Of a stretch of 64,000 nucleotides of DNA, positions 18,587 through 26,906 are shown piece after piece. Source of the stretch: Nocardia albiluteola (GTDB lineage Bacteria > Actinomycetota > Actinomycetes > Mycobacteriales > Mycobacteriaceae); the NCBI RefSeq assembly GCF_018860155.1, contig NZ_JAHKNI010000002.1:1-64000 (forward strand). Reading direction: 5' to 3'. The notes beneath the pieces were generated by a model, which did not search any database, was not told the DNA's origin, and saw only the letters and a list, made by a program, of their open reading frames with translations. Within the stretch, counting starts at the first letter, position 1, and every line of letters begins with the position of its first letter. The position numbers and the translations under genes are program-made.

Positions 18587-19630
18587 TCATGCGACGGCTC
18601 CGGCGCGCAATGCCGTCGCGACCCGTGCGCGGTGGAAATCGGGCGTGCCCCAGGCCGATCGCAGCGCGGTGGCCTTGGTCAGCCACAGCGACAGATCGCA
18701 TTCGGCGGTGTAGCCGATGGCGCCGTGCACCTGCAGGGCGATGCGGGCGGTCCGGTAGGCAGCCTCGCCGCAGGCCAGCTTGGCCGCGGAGATGTCGCGG
18801 GCCCGGACCTGCGCGTCCGGGCCGGACGCCAGGGTGAGGGCGGCGCGGTAGAGCAGCGGCTGGGCCATCTCCAGGCCGATGTGCGCGTTGGCGAGATGGT
18901 GCTTGATGGCCTGGTAGCGGCCGATCGGGGTGCCGAACTGCTGGCGCTGCTTGACGTACTCGACGCTGGTGTCGAGCATGGCGCGGCCCGCGCCGAGCAG
19001 CTGCGCGGCGGCGGCCAGGGCGGCGGTGTCGAAGGCCAGAGCGATGGCGTCCGAGACGCCCTCGCCCTCGGCGACGATCTCGCCCGCGGTGACGGTGCAG
19101 AGGCGGCGCGCGGCGTCCACCGACTTCACCAGGTCGCCGGGGGTGGCCAGCGCGAGGCGGTCGCTCTCGGCGACGAGCACCAGATCGGCGATATCGGCAT
19201 CCAGGGCGACGGCCTTGCCCTCGGCCCTGCCGGCATTGGCTCCGGTCGCGGTGGTCAGGGCCAGCGTGCCCAGCTTGGCGCCCTCGGCCAGCTCCGGAAG
19301 CCGCTCGGCCGCGAGCACCGAGTCCGGAAGTGCCTGCAGCAGTGCGGGAATCGCGGCGGCGGTCTCCACCAGCGGACCGGGCACCGCGGCGCGGCCGATC
19401 TCGGTGAAGGCCACGATCATCTCGACCGGGCCCGCGCCGAAGCCGCCGTTCTCCTCGGTGACGGTCAGCCCCAGGGCACCCGCCTCGGCCAGCTGGCCGA
19501 TCAGCGCGCGCCCGGCGGCGTGATCGCCTTCGCCCCAGGCGCGTACGACGCCCGGGGTCTTGGCGGCCTCGGCCATCTTGCGCAGGCTGGCGGCGAAATC
19601 GTGCTGTTCTGCGGTCAATGCGAATCGCAT
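18587..19630 (-). CDS. fadE32: FadE32-like acyl-CoA dehydrogenase subunit
   Basis: A 347-residue ACAD-fold protein rich in Ala. It has VKQRQQFGTPIGRYQAIKHH and HGAIGYTAECDLSLW, whose Glu fits the catalytic base of ACADs. It should pair with the fadE31 product in a heterotetramer. FadE32 of M. tuberculosis has been linked to dehydrogenation of MOODA-CoA after the rings are open; the same role is inferred here from synteny. It begins 18 bp after fadE31. Confidence 0.8.
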   Translation of the reverse strand: MRFALTAEQHDFAASLRKMAEAAKTPGVVRAWGEGDHAAGRALIGQLAEAGALGLTVTEENGGFGAGPVEMIVAFTEIGRAAVPGPLVETAAAIPALLQALPDSVLAAERLPELAEGAKLGTLALTTATGANAGRAEGKAVALDADIADLVLVAESDRLALATPGDLVKSVDAARRLCTVTAGEIVAEGEGVSDAIALAFDTAALAAAAQLLGAGRAMLDTSVEYVKQRQQFGTPIGRYQAIKHHLANAHIGLEMAQPLLYRAALTLASGPDAQVRARDISAAKLACGEAAYRTARIALQVHGAIGYTAECDLSLWLTKATALRSAWGTPDFHRARVATALRAGAVA

Positions 19631-19648
19631 GTCGTCGTCCTCCTGTGG

Positions 19649-20776
19649 CTATCGCGGCAGGCCGAGCAGGCGTTCGGCGATGATGTTGCGCTGAATCTCG
19701 TTGGTGCCCGCGTAGATCGGGCCCGCCAGCGAGAACAGGAAGCCGTCGGTCCAGGCCGACTCCTGCTCCGCGGCCGCGCCGTGCAGGTCCAGGGCGGTCT
19801 CGTGCATGGCGATGTCCAGTTCGGACCAGAACACCTTGTTCACCGAGGATTCCGCGCCCAGCTGGCCGCCCTCGGCCAGGCGGGTCACCGTCGCCCAGGT
19901 GTTGAGGCGGTACGCCTCCGCGCCCACCCAGGCGTCGACCACCCGGTCGGCCAGGGCTGTGCTGTCGGAATCCGTTGTGCGCCAGAGCTCGATGAGCTTG
20001 CCGGCGGTGGCGTTGAACCGGCCCGGTGAGCGTAGCGAGAGGCCGCGCTCATTGCTGGAGGTCGCCATGGCGACCTTCCAGCCGTTGTTCGGTTCGCCGA
20101 TGACGTCGGCATCGGGGACGAACACGTTGTCCAGGAAGATCTCCGCGAATCCCGGCTCGCCGTCCAGCTGCGGAATCGGCCGCACCGTAATGCCCTCCGC
20201 GGTGAGCGGGAACATCAGGTAGGTGAGGCCGCGGTGGCGCTCGGCGTCGGGGTCGCTGCGGAACAGCCCGAAACCCCAGTCCGCAAACGAGGCCCGCGAG
20301 CTCCAGGTCTTCTGGCCGTTGAGCAGCCAGCCGCCCTCGGTGCGCTTGGCGGTGGAGCGAATGCCCGCCAGGTCCGAACCGGCCTCCGGCTCGGACCAGG
20401 CCTGCGCCCAGATGTCCTCGGCGCGCGCCATTCTCGGCAGGATGCGCGCGAGCTGCTCGGGGGAGCCGTGCTCGAACAGGGTCGGCGCGAGCAGGAAGAT
20501 GCCGTTCTGCGAGACGCGTCCCGGCGCACCCGCGGCGTAGTACTCCTCCTCGAAGACGACCCATTCGGTCAGCGAGGCATCGCGGCCGCCGTACTCGGCG
20601 GGCCAGGCCACGCAGGACAGGCGGGCCTGCGCGAGTGTGTGCTCCCAGGCGCGGTGGGCCTCGAAGCCCTCCCGGGTGTCCATGGAGGGCAGGGGCGTGG
20701 CGGGCACGTTGGCCGCCAGGAACGCGCGCACCTCGGCGCGGAATTCCTCGGTCTTGGTGTCGAATTCGAGATCCAC
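19649..20776 (-). CDS. fadE31: FadE31-like acyl-CoA dehydrogenase subunit
   Basis: A 375-residue ACAD with the full three-domain layout. The flavin-binding segment includes WAQAWSEPEAGSDLAGIRST and NGQKTWSS; the C-terminus ends IYAGTNEIQRNIIAERLLGL. The YTxE-type catalytic Glu is not evident, as expected if the base is supplied by a short partner subunit (fadE32 or fadE33). The GTG start directly abuts the echA stop, so translation is coupled. Confidence 0.82.
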   Translation of the reverse strand: MDLEFDTKTEEFRAEVRAFLAANVPATPLPSMDTREGFEAHRAWEHTLAQARLSCVAWPAEYGGRDASLTEWVVFEEEYYAAGAPGRVSQNGIFLLAPTLFEHGSPEQLARILPRMARAEDIWAQAWSEPEAGSDLAGIRSTAKRTEGGWLLNGQKTWSSRASFADWGFGLFRSDPDAERHRGLTYLMFPLTAEGITVRPIPQLDGEPGFAEIFLDNVFVPDADVIGEPNNGWKVAMATSSNERGLSLRSPGRFNATAGKLIELWRTTDSDSTALADRVVDAWVGAEAYRLNTWATVTRLAEGGQLGAESSVNKVFWSELDIAMHETALDLHGAAAEQESAWTDGFLFSLAGPIYAGTNEIQRNIIAERLLGLPR

Positions 20777-21673
20777 TTATTTGGCCCCGTCGTTGGTGGT
20801 AGCGGCAGCTCCGGTGGCGCTGGCCTTCATGGACTTGGCGTTCATGCCGCCCAGGGAGTCGGCGCCGACCTCGGCGTTGTGCGCGTGCGCGAAATGGTGC
20901 AGCCCGAATACCGAGTCCATGCCCGCGCGCATGCCCATCAGGTCCTCGCACTGGTTCACGGCCTTCTTGGTCAGCGCCAGGCCGAATTGCGGCATGGCCG
21001 AGATCTTCTCGGCCAGCGCGAGGGTCTCGGACTCCAGCTCCTCGCGCGGGACCACCCGGTTCAGCATGCCCCACTCGTAGGCTTGCGCCGCGGTGAAGCG
21101 ATCGCCGGTGAACAGGATCTCCTTGGCCCGGCGCGGGCCCAGCATCCACGGATGCGCGAAGTACTCCACGCCCGGAATACCCATGCGGACAACGGGATCG
21201 GAGAAGAAGGCGTCCTCGGAGGCCACGATGAGATCGCAGGACCAGGCCAGCATCAGGGCGCCGGCGATGCAGGCGCCCTGGACCATGGCGATGGTCGGCT
21301 TGGGGATTTCCCGCCAGCGGCGGCACATGCCCAGGTACACCTCGGACTCGCGGGCGAAACGCTGATCGCCGCCCGGTCGGTCGAGGTGATCCCACCACAG
21401 CACGGCCTTGTTGTCGTAATGCACATGATGGTCCCGGCCCGGGGTGCCGATGTCGTGCCCGGCGCTGAAGTGTTTCCCGTTGCCCGCCAGCACGATCACC
21501 TTGACCTCGGGGTCCTGGACCGCGCGTTCGAAGGCGGCGTCCAGGGCGTAGGTCATCACCGAGTTCTGGGCGTTGCGGTAGTCCGGGCGGTTCATCGTGA
21601 CGACCGCGACCGGCCCGCGCCGGGAGTAGGTGACGACCTCACCCTCGTCGGGGATGGGTGTCTCGTTACTCAC
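20777..21673 (-). CDS. Enoyl-CoA hydratase/isomerase (crotonase) family protein
   Basis: A 298-residue crotonase-fold protein. The oxyanion-hole segments are GKHFSAGHDIG and QGACIAGALMLAWSCDLIVA; the C-terminus has a helical tail. The residues usually used for hydration are not obvious (the second segment carries SDPVVRMGIPGVEYF), so hydration versus another crotonase reaction is uncertain. It lies between fadD3 and fadE31, with a GTG start overlapping the fadD3 stop (GTGA). M. tuberculosis, as I recall, has no gene at this spot. A role in beta-oxidation of the opened C/D-ring product is inferred from the operon. Confidence 0.78.
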   Translation of the reverse strand: MSNETPIPDEGEVVTYSRRGPVAVVTMNRPDYRNAQNSVMTYALDAAFERAVQDPEVKVIVLAGNGKHFSAGHDIGTPGRDHHVHYDNKAVLWWDHLDRPGGDQRFARESEVYLGMCRRWREIPKPTIAMVQGACIAGALMLAWSCDLIVASEDAFFSDPVVRMGIPGVEYFAHPWMLGPRRAKEILFTGDRFTAAQAYEWGMLNRVVPREELESETLALAEKISAMPQFGLALTKKAVNQCEDLMGMRAGMDSVFGLHHFAHAHNAEVGADSLGGMNAKSMKASATGAAATTNDGAK

Positions 21674-23235
21674 GAATTCTCCTCACGTAATTGCCGCTTG
21701 AGTACCTTTCCGGCGGCGCTGTAGGGCAGCTGGTCGAGAAATTCCACCGCGCGCGGGACCTTGAAATTGGCCAATGTCGTTTTGGCGTAGGCGATCACGT
21801 CCTGCTCGGTCAGGCTCGATCCGGCGCGGCGCACGATGTAGGCCTTGCCGACCTCGCCCATGCGCTCGTCCGGAATGCCGATGACCGCGGATTCCGCGAC
21901 GCCGTCCAGGCGCGCGAGGGCCTGCTCGATCTCGGCGGGATAGACGTTGAATCCGCCGCTGATGTAGAGGTCCTTGAGCCGGTCGGTGATCTTCAGATAG
22001 CCACGCTCGTCGAGGATTCCGACGTCCCCGGTGTGCAGCCAGCCCTCGGGGTCGATGGTCTTGGCGGTGTTCTCGGGATCGTCCAGGTAGCCGAGCATCA
22101 CGTTCGGGCCGCGCAGCAGCACCTCGCCGTGGTCGCCGATGCGGACCTCGAAGCCGGCGATGGGGCCGCCGCAGGTGTTGGCGATGGTCTCCGCGTCATC
22201 GTCCGGTTGGCACATGGTGCCGAAGCCGGAGGATTCCGAGAGGCCGTAGGCGGTCACGACGACGTCGAATTTCAGTTCGCTGCGCATTCTTTCGATGAGC
22301 ACGACCGGCACGGTCGCCGCGCCGGTGACGGCTACCCGCAGGCTGCTCAAGTCGGTCTCGATGCGGGCGGGGTGGTCCAGGATGGTCTGGTAGATCGTCG
22401 GCGGACCGGTCAGCACGGTGATGCCCAGGTCGTGCACCATCCGCATCGCCTGCGGCACATCGAAACTGGCCTGCGGCACGATGGTCGCGCCGGTCACCAG
22501 GCAGGCCAGCATCGCGGCCTTGTAGCCGAAGTTGTGGAAGAACGGCGGTATCACCAGGTAGCGGTCGGTGCTGGTGAGCGTCGAGCACTCCACCCAGGCC
22601 CGCACCACGCTCAGCGCCTGCCGGTGCGCGACGAGCGTGCCCTTGCTGCGGCCGGTGGTGCCGGAGGTGAACAGGATGTCGGCGATGTCCTCGGAATCCA
22701 CCGATTCCCCGTGGGCGACCACCTTCTCGCGCGGGATCCGCGCGGAGATCGCGGGCAGGTCGGTCCAGGGGATGACGGTGTCGGTCGCCGCGGGCAGCGC
22801 GCCGGAGTCGTCGGCGGGCATCACGATGATGCTGTCGATCGCGAGTTCCGGTGCGGCGGTGTGCAATTCGGCCAGCCGGTCGCGGCCCAGGAAGGTTCCA
22901 GCGATGAACAGGGCCTTGGCGTGCACCCGCTCGAGCACGTCGACCGCCTCGTCGGCGACGTATCGGGTGTTCAGTGGTACCAGGGCCGCGCCGCAGTAGT
23001 GCGAGGCCAGCGCCGCGATCACCCAGTGGTAGGTGTTCGGCGCCCAGATGGCGATCCGGTCGCCGCGCTCGACGCCCCGGGCGAGCAGCGCGCCGGCGAC
23101 CTGCTGAACCCGGTCCAGCAGCTGAGCCCAGCTCAGCTCGACCTCGCCGTCCAGGACGGCCAGGGCGTCGCGGTAGGCGAGCGCCGCATCATGCAGGGCC
23201 CGGGGGGTGGTCTGCGAAGGGGTTGTCACGGGCAT
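21670..23235 (-). CDS. fadD3: FadD3: HIP-CoA synthetase
   Basis: A 521-residue ANL-superfamily acyl-CoA synthetase. The P-loop-like motif is LFTSGTTGRSKGTLVAH; the adenylate motif is YGLSESSGFGTMC; the hinge is WLHTGDVGILDERGYLKITD; the catalytic Lys is in AAGKVLKRQ. Close overall similarity to M. tuberculosis FadD3, and divergence from fadE30, support CoA activation of HIP, the first step of C/D-ring degradation. The ATG at 23235 (MPVTTPSQ) was chosen over an upstream ATG that would include the operator. Confidence 0.92.
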   Translation of the reverse strand: MPVTTPSQTTPRALHDAALAYRDALAVLDGEVELSWAQLLDRVQQVAGALLARGVERGDRIAIWAPNTYHWVIAALASHYCGAALVPLNTRYVADEAVDVLERVHAKALFIAGTFLGRDRLAELHTAAPELAIDSIIVMPADDSGALPAATDTVIPWTDLPAISARIPREKVVAHGESVDSEDIADILFTSGTTGRSKGTLVAHRQALSVVRAWVECSTLTSTDRYLVIPPFFHNFGYKAAMLACLVTGATIVPQASFDVPQAMRMVHDLGITVLTGPPTIYQTILDHPARIETDLSSLRVAVTGAATVPVVLIERMRSELKFDVVVTAYGLSESSGFGTMCQPDDDAETIANTCGGPIAGFEVRIGDHGEVLLRGPNVMLGYLDDPENTAKTIDPEGWLHTGDVGILDERGYLKITDRLKDLYISGGFNVYPAEIEQALARLDGVAESAVIGIPDERMGEVGKAYIVRRAGSSLTEQDVIAYAKTTLANFKVPRAVEFLDQLPYSAAGKVLKRQLREENS

Positions 23236-23314
23236 CCTCCCGCGGCGAGCCGCGAATCGAAGCTGTCGGTCGACCGGCGCGCTGGGGGCAGCGGGCCGAA
23301 CCACCGGTCTACAA

Positions 23315-23328
23315 AGCAAGTGCTTGGT
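23315..23328. promoter_or_regulatory. KstR2-type operator between fadD3 and fadE30
   Basis: AGCAAGTGCTTGGT fully matches AnCAAGnnCTTGnT. It lies 80 bp upstream of fadD3 and 23 bp upstream of fadE30 and can control both. The same 14-mer recurs at 40791. Confidence 0.88.
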
Positions 23329-23350
23329 AGGTTACTCTACCGGAGTGAGC

Positions 23351-24556
23351 ATGATCCAGACCCCCGATTCGGCGGCCGGGAACGATACGTCCGCTGACGT
23401 GAAATTCCGTGCCGACGTGCGCGAATGGCTGGCCGAGAACCTCGAGGGCGAGTTCCGCGAGCTGCGCGGGCTGGGCGGGCCCGGCCGCGAGCACGAGGCG
23501 TTCGACGAGCGCCTCGAGTGGGACCGCCACCTGGCCGCGGCCGGATGGACCTGCCTGGGCTGGCCCGAACAGTACGGCGGCCGCAACGCGTCGCTGCGCC
23601 AGCAAGTGATCTTCCACGAGGAGTACGCCAAGGCCGACGCGCCGAGCCGCGTGTCGCATCTGGGCGAGGAACTGCTCGGGCCCACGGTGCTGGCCTTCGG
23701 CACCGAGGAGCAGAAGCGGCGCTTCCTGCCCGGCATCCGCAACGTCACCGAGCTGTGGTGCCAGGGGTACTCCGAGCCCGGCGCCGGCTCGGACCTCGCG
23801 GCCGTGGCCACCTCGGCGCGCCTGGACGGCGACGAGTGGGTGATCAACGGCCAGAAGATCTGGACCTCGCTGGCGCACCTGGCCGACTGGTGCTTCGTCA
23901 TCGCCCGCACCGAGCCCGGATCGACCCGCCACCACGGCCTGTCGTACCTGCTGGTCCCGATGAAGCAGCCCGGGGTCGAGGTGCGCCCGATCATCCAGCT
24001 CACCGGCACCGCCGAATTCAACGAGGTGTTCTTCGACAACGCCCGCACCGAGGCCGGTCTGGTCGTCGGCGAGCCGGGCGAGGGCTGGCGAGTCGCCATG
24101 GGCACCTTGACCTTCGAGCGCGGCATCTCCACCTTCGGCCAGCAGATCCGGTTCGCAGGCGAGCTGGCGAGCCTGGAGGCCGTCGCGAAGACCACTGGCG
24201 CGCTGGAGAATCCGGTGCTCGCGGACCGCTTCGATCAGGCCTGGGTGGGCCTACGCGTGCTGCGCGCGCAGGCGCTGCGCACCCTGGGGTCCGCGCACGA
24301 GCACGTCGATGCCCGCGAGGCGGCAGGACAGGCGTCGGTATCGAAGCTGTTGTGGGCCAACTGGCATCGCGGCCTCGGCGAGCTCGCCATGGACGTGCTC
24401 GGCGCCCCGGGACTCGTTTCGCCCCCCGGTGACCTGAACGAATGGCAGCGCCTGTTCCTGTTCAGCCGCGCCGACACCCTCTACGGCGGCTCGAACGAGG
24501 TGCAGCGCAACGTCATCTCCGAGCGCGTGCTGGGCCTGCCCCGCGAAGCCCGCTGA
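23351..24556 (+). CDS. fadE30: FadE30-like acyl-CoA dehydrogenase
   Basis: A 401-residue full-length ACAD (GYSEPGAGSDLAAVATSARL, NGQKIWTSLAHLADW, and C-terminal YGGSNEVQRNVISERVLGLP). In M. tuberculosis, FadE30 dehydrogenates the HIP-derived CoA ester after FadD3. The pairing with fadD3 across a KstR2 site and with ipdF 20 bp downstream supports the same role. The start is ATG 23351, 5 nt after CGGAG; an in-frame GTG two codons upstream is also possible. Confidence 0.88.
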   Translation: MIQTPDSAAGNDTSADVKFRADVREWLAENLEGEFRELRGLGGPGREHEAFDERLEWDRHLAAAGWTCLGWPEQYGGRNASLRQQVIFHEEYAKADAPSRVSHLGEELLGPTVLAFGTEEQKRRFLPGIRNVTELWCQGYSEPGAGSDLAAVATSARLDGDEWVINGQKIWTSLAHLADWCFVIARTEPGSTRHHGLSYLLVPMKQPGVEVRPIIQLTGTAEFNEVFFDNARTEAGLVVGEPGEGWRVAMGTLTFERGISTFGQQIRFAGELASLEAVAKTTGALENPVLADRFDQAWVGLRVLRAQALRTLGSAHEHVDAREAAGQASVSKLLWANWHRGLGELAMDVLGAPGLVSPPGDLNEWQRLFLFSRADTLYGGSNEVQRNVISERVLGLPREAR

Positions 24557-24576
24557 ACTCCCCGAAAGGATATACA

Positions 24577-25371
24577 GTGTCCGATCTTTCTGTTGCGCCG
24601 GAGCCGATTTCGGGACACGGCCTGCTCACCGGCCGGGTCGCGGTGATCACCGCCGCCGCCGGGACCGGCATCGGCTCGTCGACCGCGCGGCGCATGCTCG
24701 ACGAGGGCGCCGACGTCGTCGTCTCCGATTGGCACGAGCGGCGTCTGAAGCAGACCGAGCAGGAGCTGGCCGCGGCCTTCCCGCAGCGCCGCGTGGCCTC
24801 GGTGGTCTGCGATGTGACCAGCACCGAACAGGTCGACGAGCTCATCGCCGCCTCGGTGAATGCCCTGGGCCGCATCGACATCATGGTCAACAATGCCGGA
24901 TTGGGCGGTGAGACACCGGTTGTCGACATGACCGACGAGCAGTGGGACCGCGTGCTGGACATCACGCTGAACGGCACCTTCCGCTGCACCCGCGCCGCGC
25001 TCGGGTATTTCCGCAGCGCCGGGCACGGCGGTGTGATCGTCAACAACGCCAGCGTGCTCGGCTGGCGCGCCCAGTACGGGCAGGCCCATTACGCCGCGGC
25101 CAAGGCCGGCGTCATGGCGCTGACCCGCTGCAGCGCGGTCGAGGCCGCGGAGCTGGGCGTGCGGATCAACGCCGTCGCGCCGAGCATCGCGCGACACCCC
25201 TTCCTGGACAAGGTTTCCTCGACCGAGCTGCTGGACCGGCTCGCCGGTCAGGAGGCATTCGGGCGCGCCGCCGAGCCGTGGGAGGTCGCCGCGACCATCG
25301 CCATGCTCGCCAGCGATTACACCTCGTATATGACAGGCGAGATTGTCTCGGTGAGTAGTCAGCGGGCCTAG
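24577..25371 (+). CDS. ipdF: IpdF-like short-chain dehydrogenase (Rv3559c type)
   Basis: A 264-residue classical SDR. The cofactor motif is TAAAGTGIGSSTA (a variant of TGxxxGIG), followed by NNAGLGG and the active site S...YAAAK (YGQAHYAAAKAGV). In M. tuberculosis this enzyme (IpdF) oxidises the 5-hydroxyl of the HIC-CoA intermediate. Position directly after fadE30 supports that assignment. The GTG at 24577 follows GAAAGGA by 7 nt. Confidence 0.85.
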   Translation: MSDLSVAPEPISGHGLLTGRVAVITAAAGTGIGSSTARRMLDEGADVVVSDWHERRLKQTEQELAAAFPQRRVASVVCDVTSTEQVDELIAASVNALGRIDIMVNNAGLGGETPVVDMTDEQWDRVLDITLNGTFRCTRAALGYFRSAGHGGVIVNNASVLGWRAQYGQAHYAAAKAGVMALTRCSAVEAAELGVRINAVAPSIARHPFLDKVSSTELLDRLAGQEAFGRAAEPWEVAATIAMLASDYTSYMTGEIVSVSSQRA

Positions 25372-25515
25372 GTCCCGGGTCGCCGCTGGACGACAGTTCC
25401 GGTCGAAACGACGTATTCGGCCGCCCGCCCCGGAAATTTGGTGGCGCCGACCACCCCCAGGTGTGCAATCCTGGGAAAGGCCGATGCTGCGAACATTTCG
25501 AAGGGACCACGACCT

Positions 25516-26235
25516 ATGGGTCTGGACCGTCGTCAGGCAGACAATGAAGAACTCGAGCTGGTACGTGAGATTGTGCTGGCCCGTCGGCGGCTGGACGGAA
25601 TTGTGCTCGCCGCCCTGACACTCGGCGCCGAACTGCTCGATCACGCCTCCGAACGCGCGACCGCGGCGCGGGCGGCCCAGATTCTCGAGGCGCACGCCGT
25701 CGACGAAGCCGAGGTCGCCCGCGATCCGCGCTGTGCGTTGCGCCTGGATCTGGCGCGCGATCACGAGCGCGCCGTCCGGATCGGGATGGCGGGCCCCGAG
25801 TCCGAGGAGGCGCGTCGGCGGCGCAAACGGACCATGCTGCTGTGCGAGGTGCGTGCCGATCTGCTCGAGGTGGTGCGGCGTTGCCGCAAGTTCCGGTTCG
25901 ATCGCGTCGCCTTCGCCGACGGCATCGCGGAGGGGCTGTGCGCCGCGACCGACAAACTGGTGGACGGCGCGGATATGGACACCTACCGGGCCTGGCAGCG
26001 CGGCATGCTGCTCAAGCTGATCGAGGAACCCGTGTCGTTCGGGCCGCCGCGGGTGATGGCGACGGTCGACGCGGGGCCGGGCCGCGGGCAGCTGACCGTC
26101 GAGTGGGACAGCTGCGAGCGGCGGCTGGCCCTGGTGGCGCGCATGGCGCGGGCGGGGGTCTCGCCCGTGGCGATCTGCGACCGCCTGCTCGCGGACCTGT
26201 CGGTATCGTCGCCATTGCGCTACTCGGTGCGCTGA
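25516..26235 (+). CDS. Conserved-looking protein of unknown function inside the KstR2 locus
   Basis: A 239-residue soluble, highly charged, mostly helical protein (DRRQADNEELELVREIVLAR; ARRRRKRTMLLCEVRADLLE). No signal peptide, membrane segment or known motif was recognised. It sits between ipdF and kstR2 on the same strand, where M. tuberculosis has a PPE gene. The next operator lies only 19 bp after its stop. A 144-bp gap precedes it, so it may have its own promoter. The ATG at 25516 is preceded by only a weak GGGACC. A role in steroid breakdown is not shown. Confidence 0.6.
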   Translation: MGLDRRQADNEELELVREIVLARRRLDGIVLAALTLGAELLDHASERATAARAAQILEAHAVDEAEVARDPRCALRLDLARDHERAVRIGMAGPESEEARRRRKRTMLLCEVRADLLEVVRRCRKFRFDRVAFADGIAEGLCAATDKLVDGADMDTYRAWQRGMLLKLIEEPVSFGPPRVMATVDAGPGRGQLTVEWDSCERRLALVARMARAGVSPVAICDRLLADLSVSSPLRYSVR

Positions 26236-26254
26236 ACGGGAGGCGGATAGACCA

Positions 26255-26268
26255 AGCAAACGCTTGGT
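26255..26268. promoter_or_regulatory. KstR2-type operator (one mismatch) in front of kstR2
   Basis: AGCAAACGCTTGGT differs from AnCAAGnnCTTGnT at one position. An outer dyad, ACCAAGC/GCTTGGT, surrounds it. It ends 14 bp before the kstR2 GTG, so autoregulation is likely, perhaps weaker than at the two perfect sites. Confidence 0.75.
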
Positions 26269-26282
26269 TGTACGATGGGCGG

Positions 26283-26897
26283 GTGACCGTAGCCGACGCA
26301 TCCAAATCCGCACGTCGCAACGAGCTGCTGGCCATCGCGGCCGGGCTGTTCGCCGAGCGCGGGCTGCGTGCTACCACGGTCCGGGACATCGCGGACGCCG
26401 CGGGAATCCTGTCCGGCAGTCTCTACCATCATTTCGATTCCAAGGAATCCATGGTGGACGAGATCCTGCGCGGCTTCCTCGAGGACCTGTTCGGCCGCTA
26501 CCGCGAGATCGACGCCGCGGGCCTGCCGGCGCGGGATACGTTGGAGGCCTTCGTCACCGCATCCCTCGAGTCGTTCGACCGCTCGCACGCCGCGGTGTCG
26601 ATCTATCAGGCCGAGGCCAAAAGACTCAGCGGCACACCGCGTTTCGAGTACATCGACGAATACAACCGGGAGTTCCGCGAGCTGTGGCGCAAGGTGCTCG
26701 TCGCGGGCGTCGCGGACGGCAGCTTCCGGCCGGAACTCGATACCGAACTCGCCCTTCGCTTCCTGCGCGACACCGTCTGGGTGTCGGTGCACTGGTACCG
26801 GCCCGGCGGCCGCATCACCGTGGACAACCTGGCCAAGCAGTATCTGACCATCGTGCTGGACGGACTCACGAATCCCGAAGCCCAGCACCAGAAGTAG
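26283..26897 (+). CDS. kstR2: KstR2: TetR-type repressor of the HIP/CD-ring regulon
   Basis: A 204-residue TetR family protein. The helix-turn-helix (FAERGLRATTVRDIADAAGI, then LSGSLYHHFDSKESMVDEIL at about 28-66) is almost the same as in M. tuberculosis KstR2, and the C-terminal domain keeps WVSVHWYRPGG. KstR2 releases DNA on binding HIP-CoA. It sits between ipdF and fadA6, with a candidate operator directly upstream. The GTG at 26283 gives the family N-terminus. Confidence 0.93.
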   Translation: MTVADASKSARRNELLAIAAGLFAERGLRATTVRDIADAAGILSGSLYHHFDSKESMVDEILRGFLEDLFGRYREIDAAGLPARDTLEAFVTASLESFDRSHAAVSIYQAEAKRLSGTPRFEYIDEYNREFRELWRKVLVAGVADGSFRPELDTELALRFLRDTVWVSVHWYRPGGRITVDNLAKQYLTIVLDGLTNPEAQHQK

Positions 26898-26906
26898 GAG
26901 TTTTCC

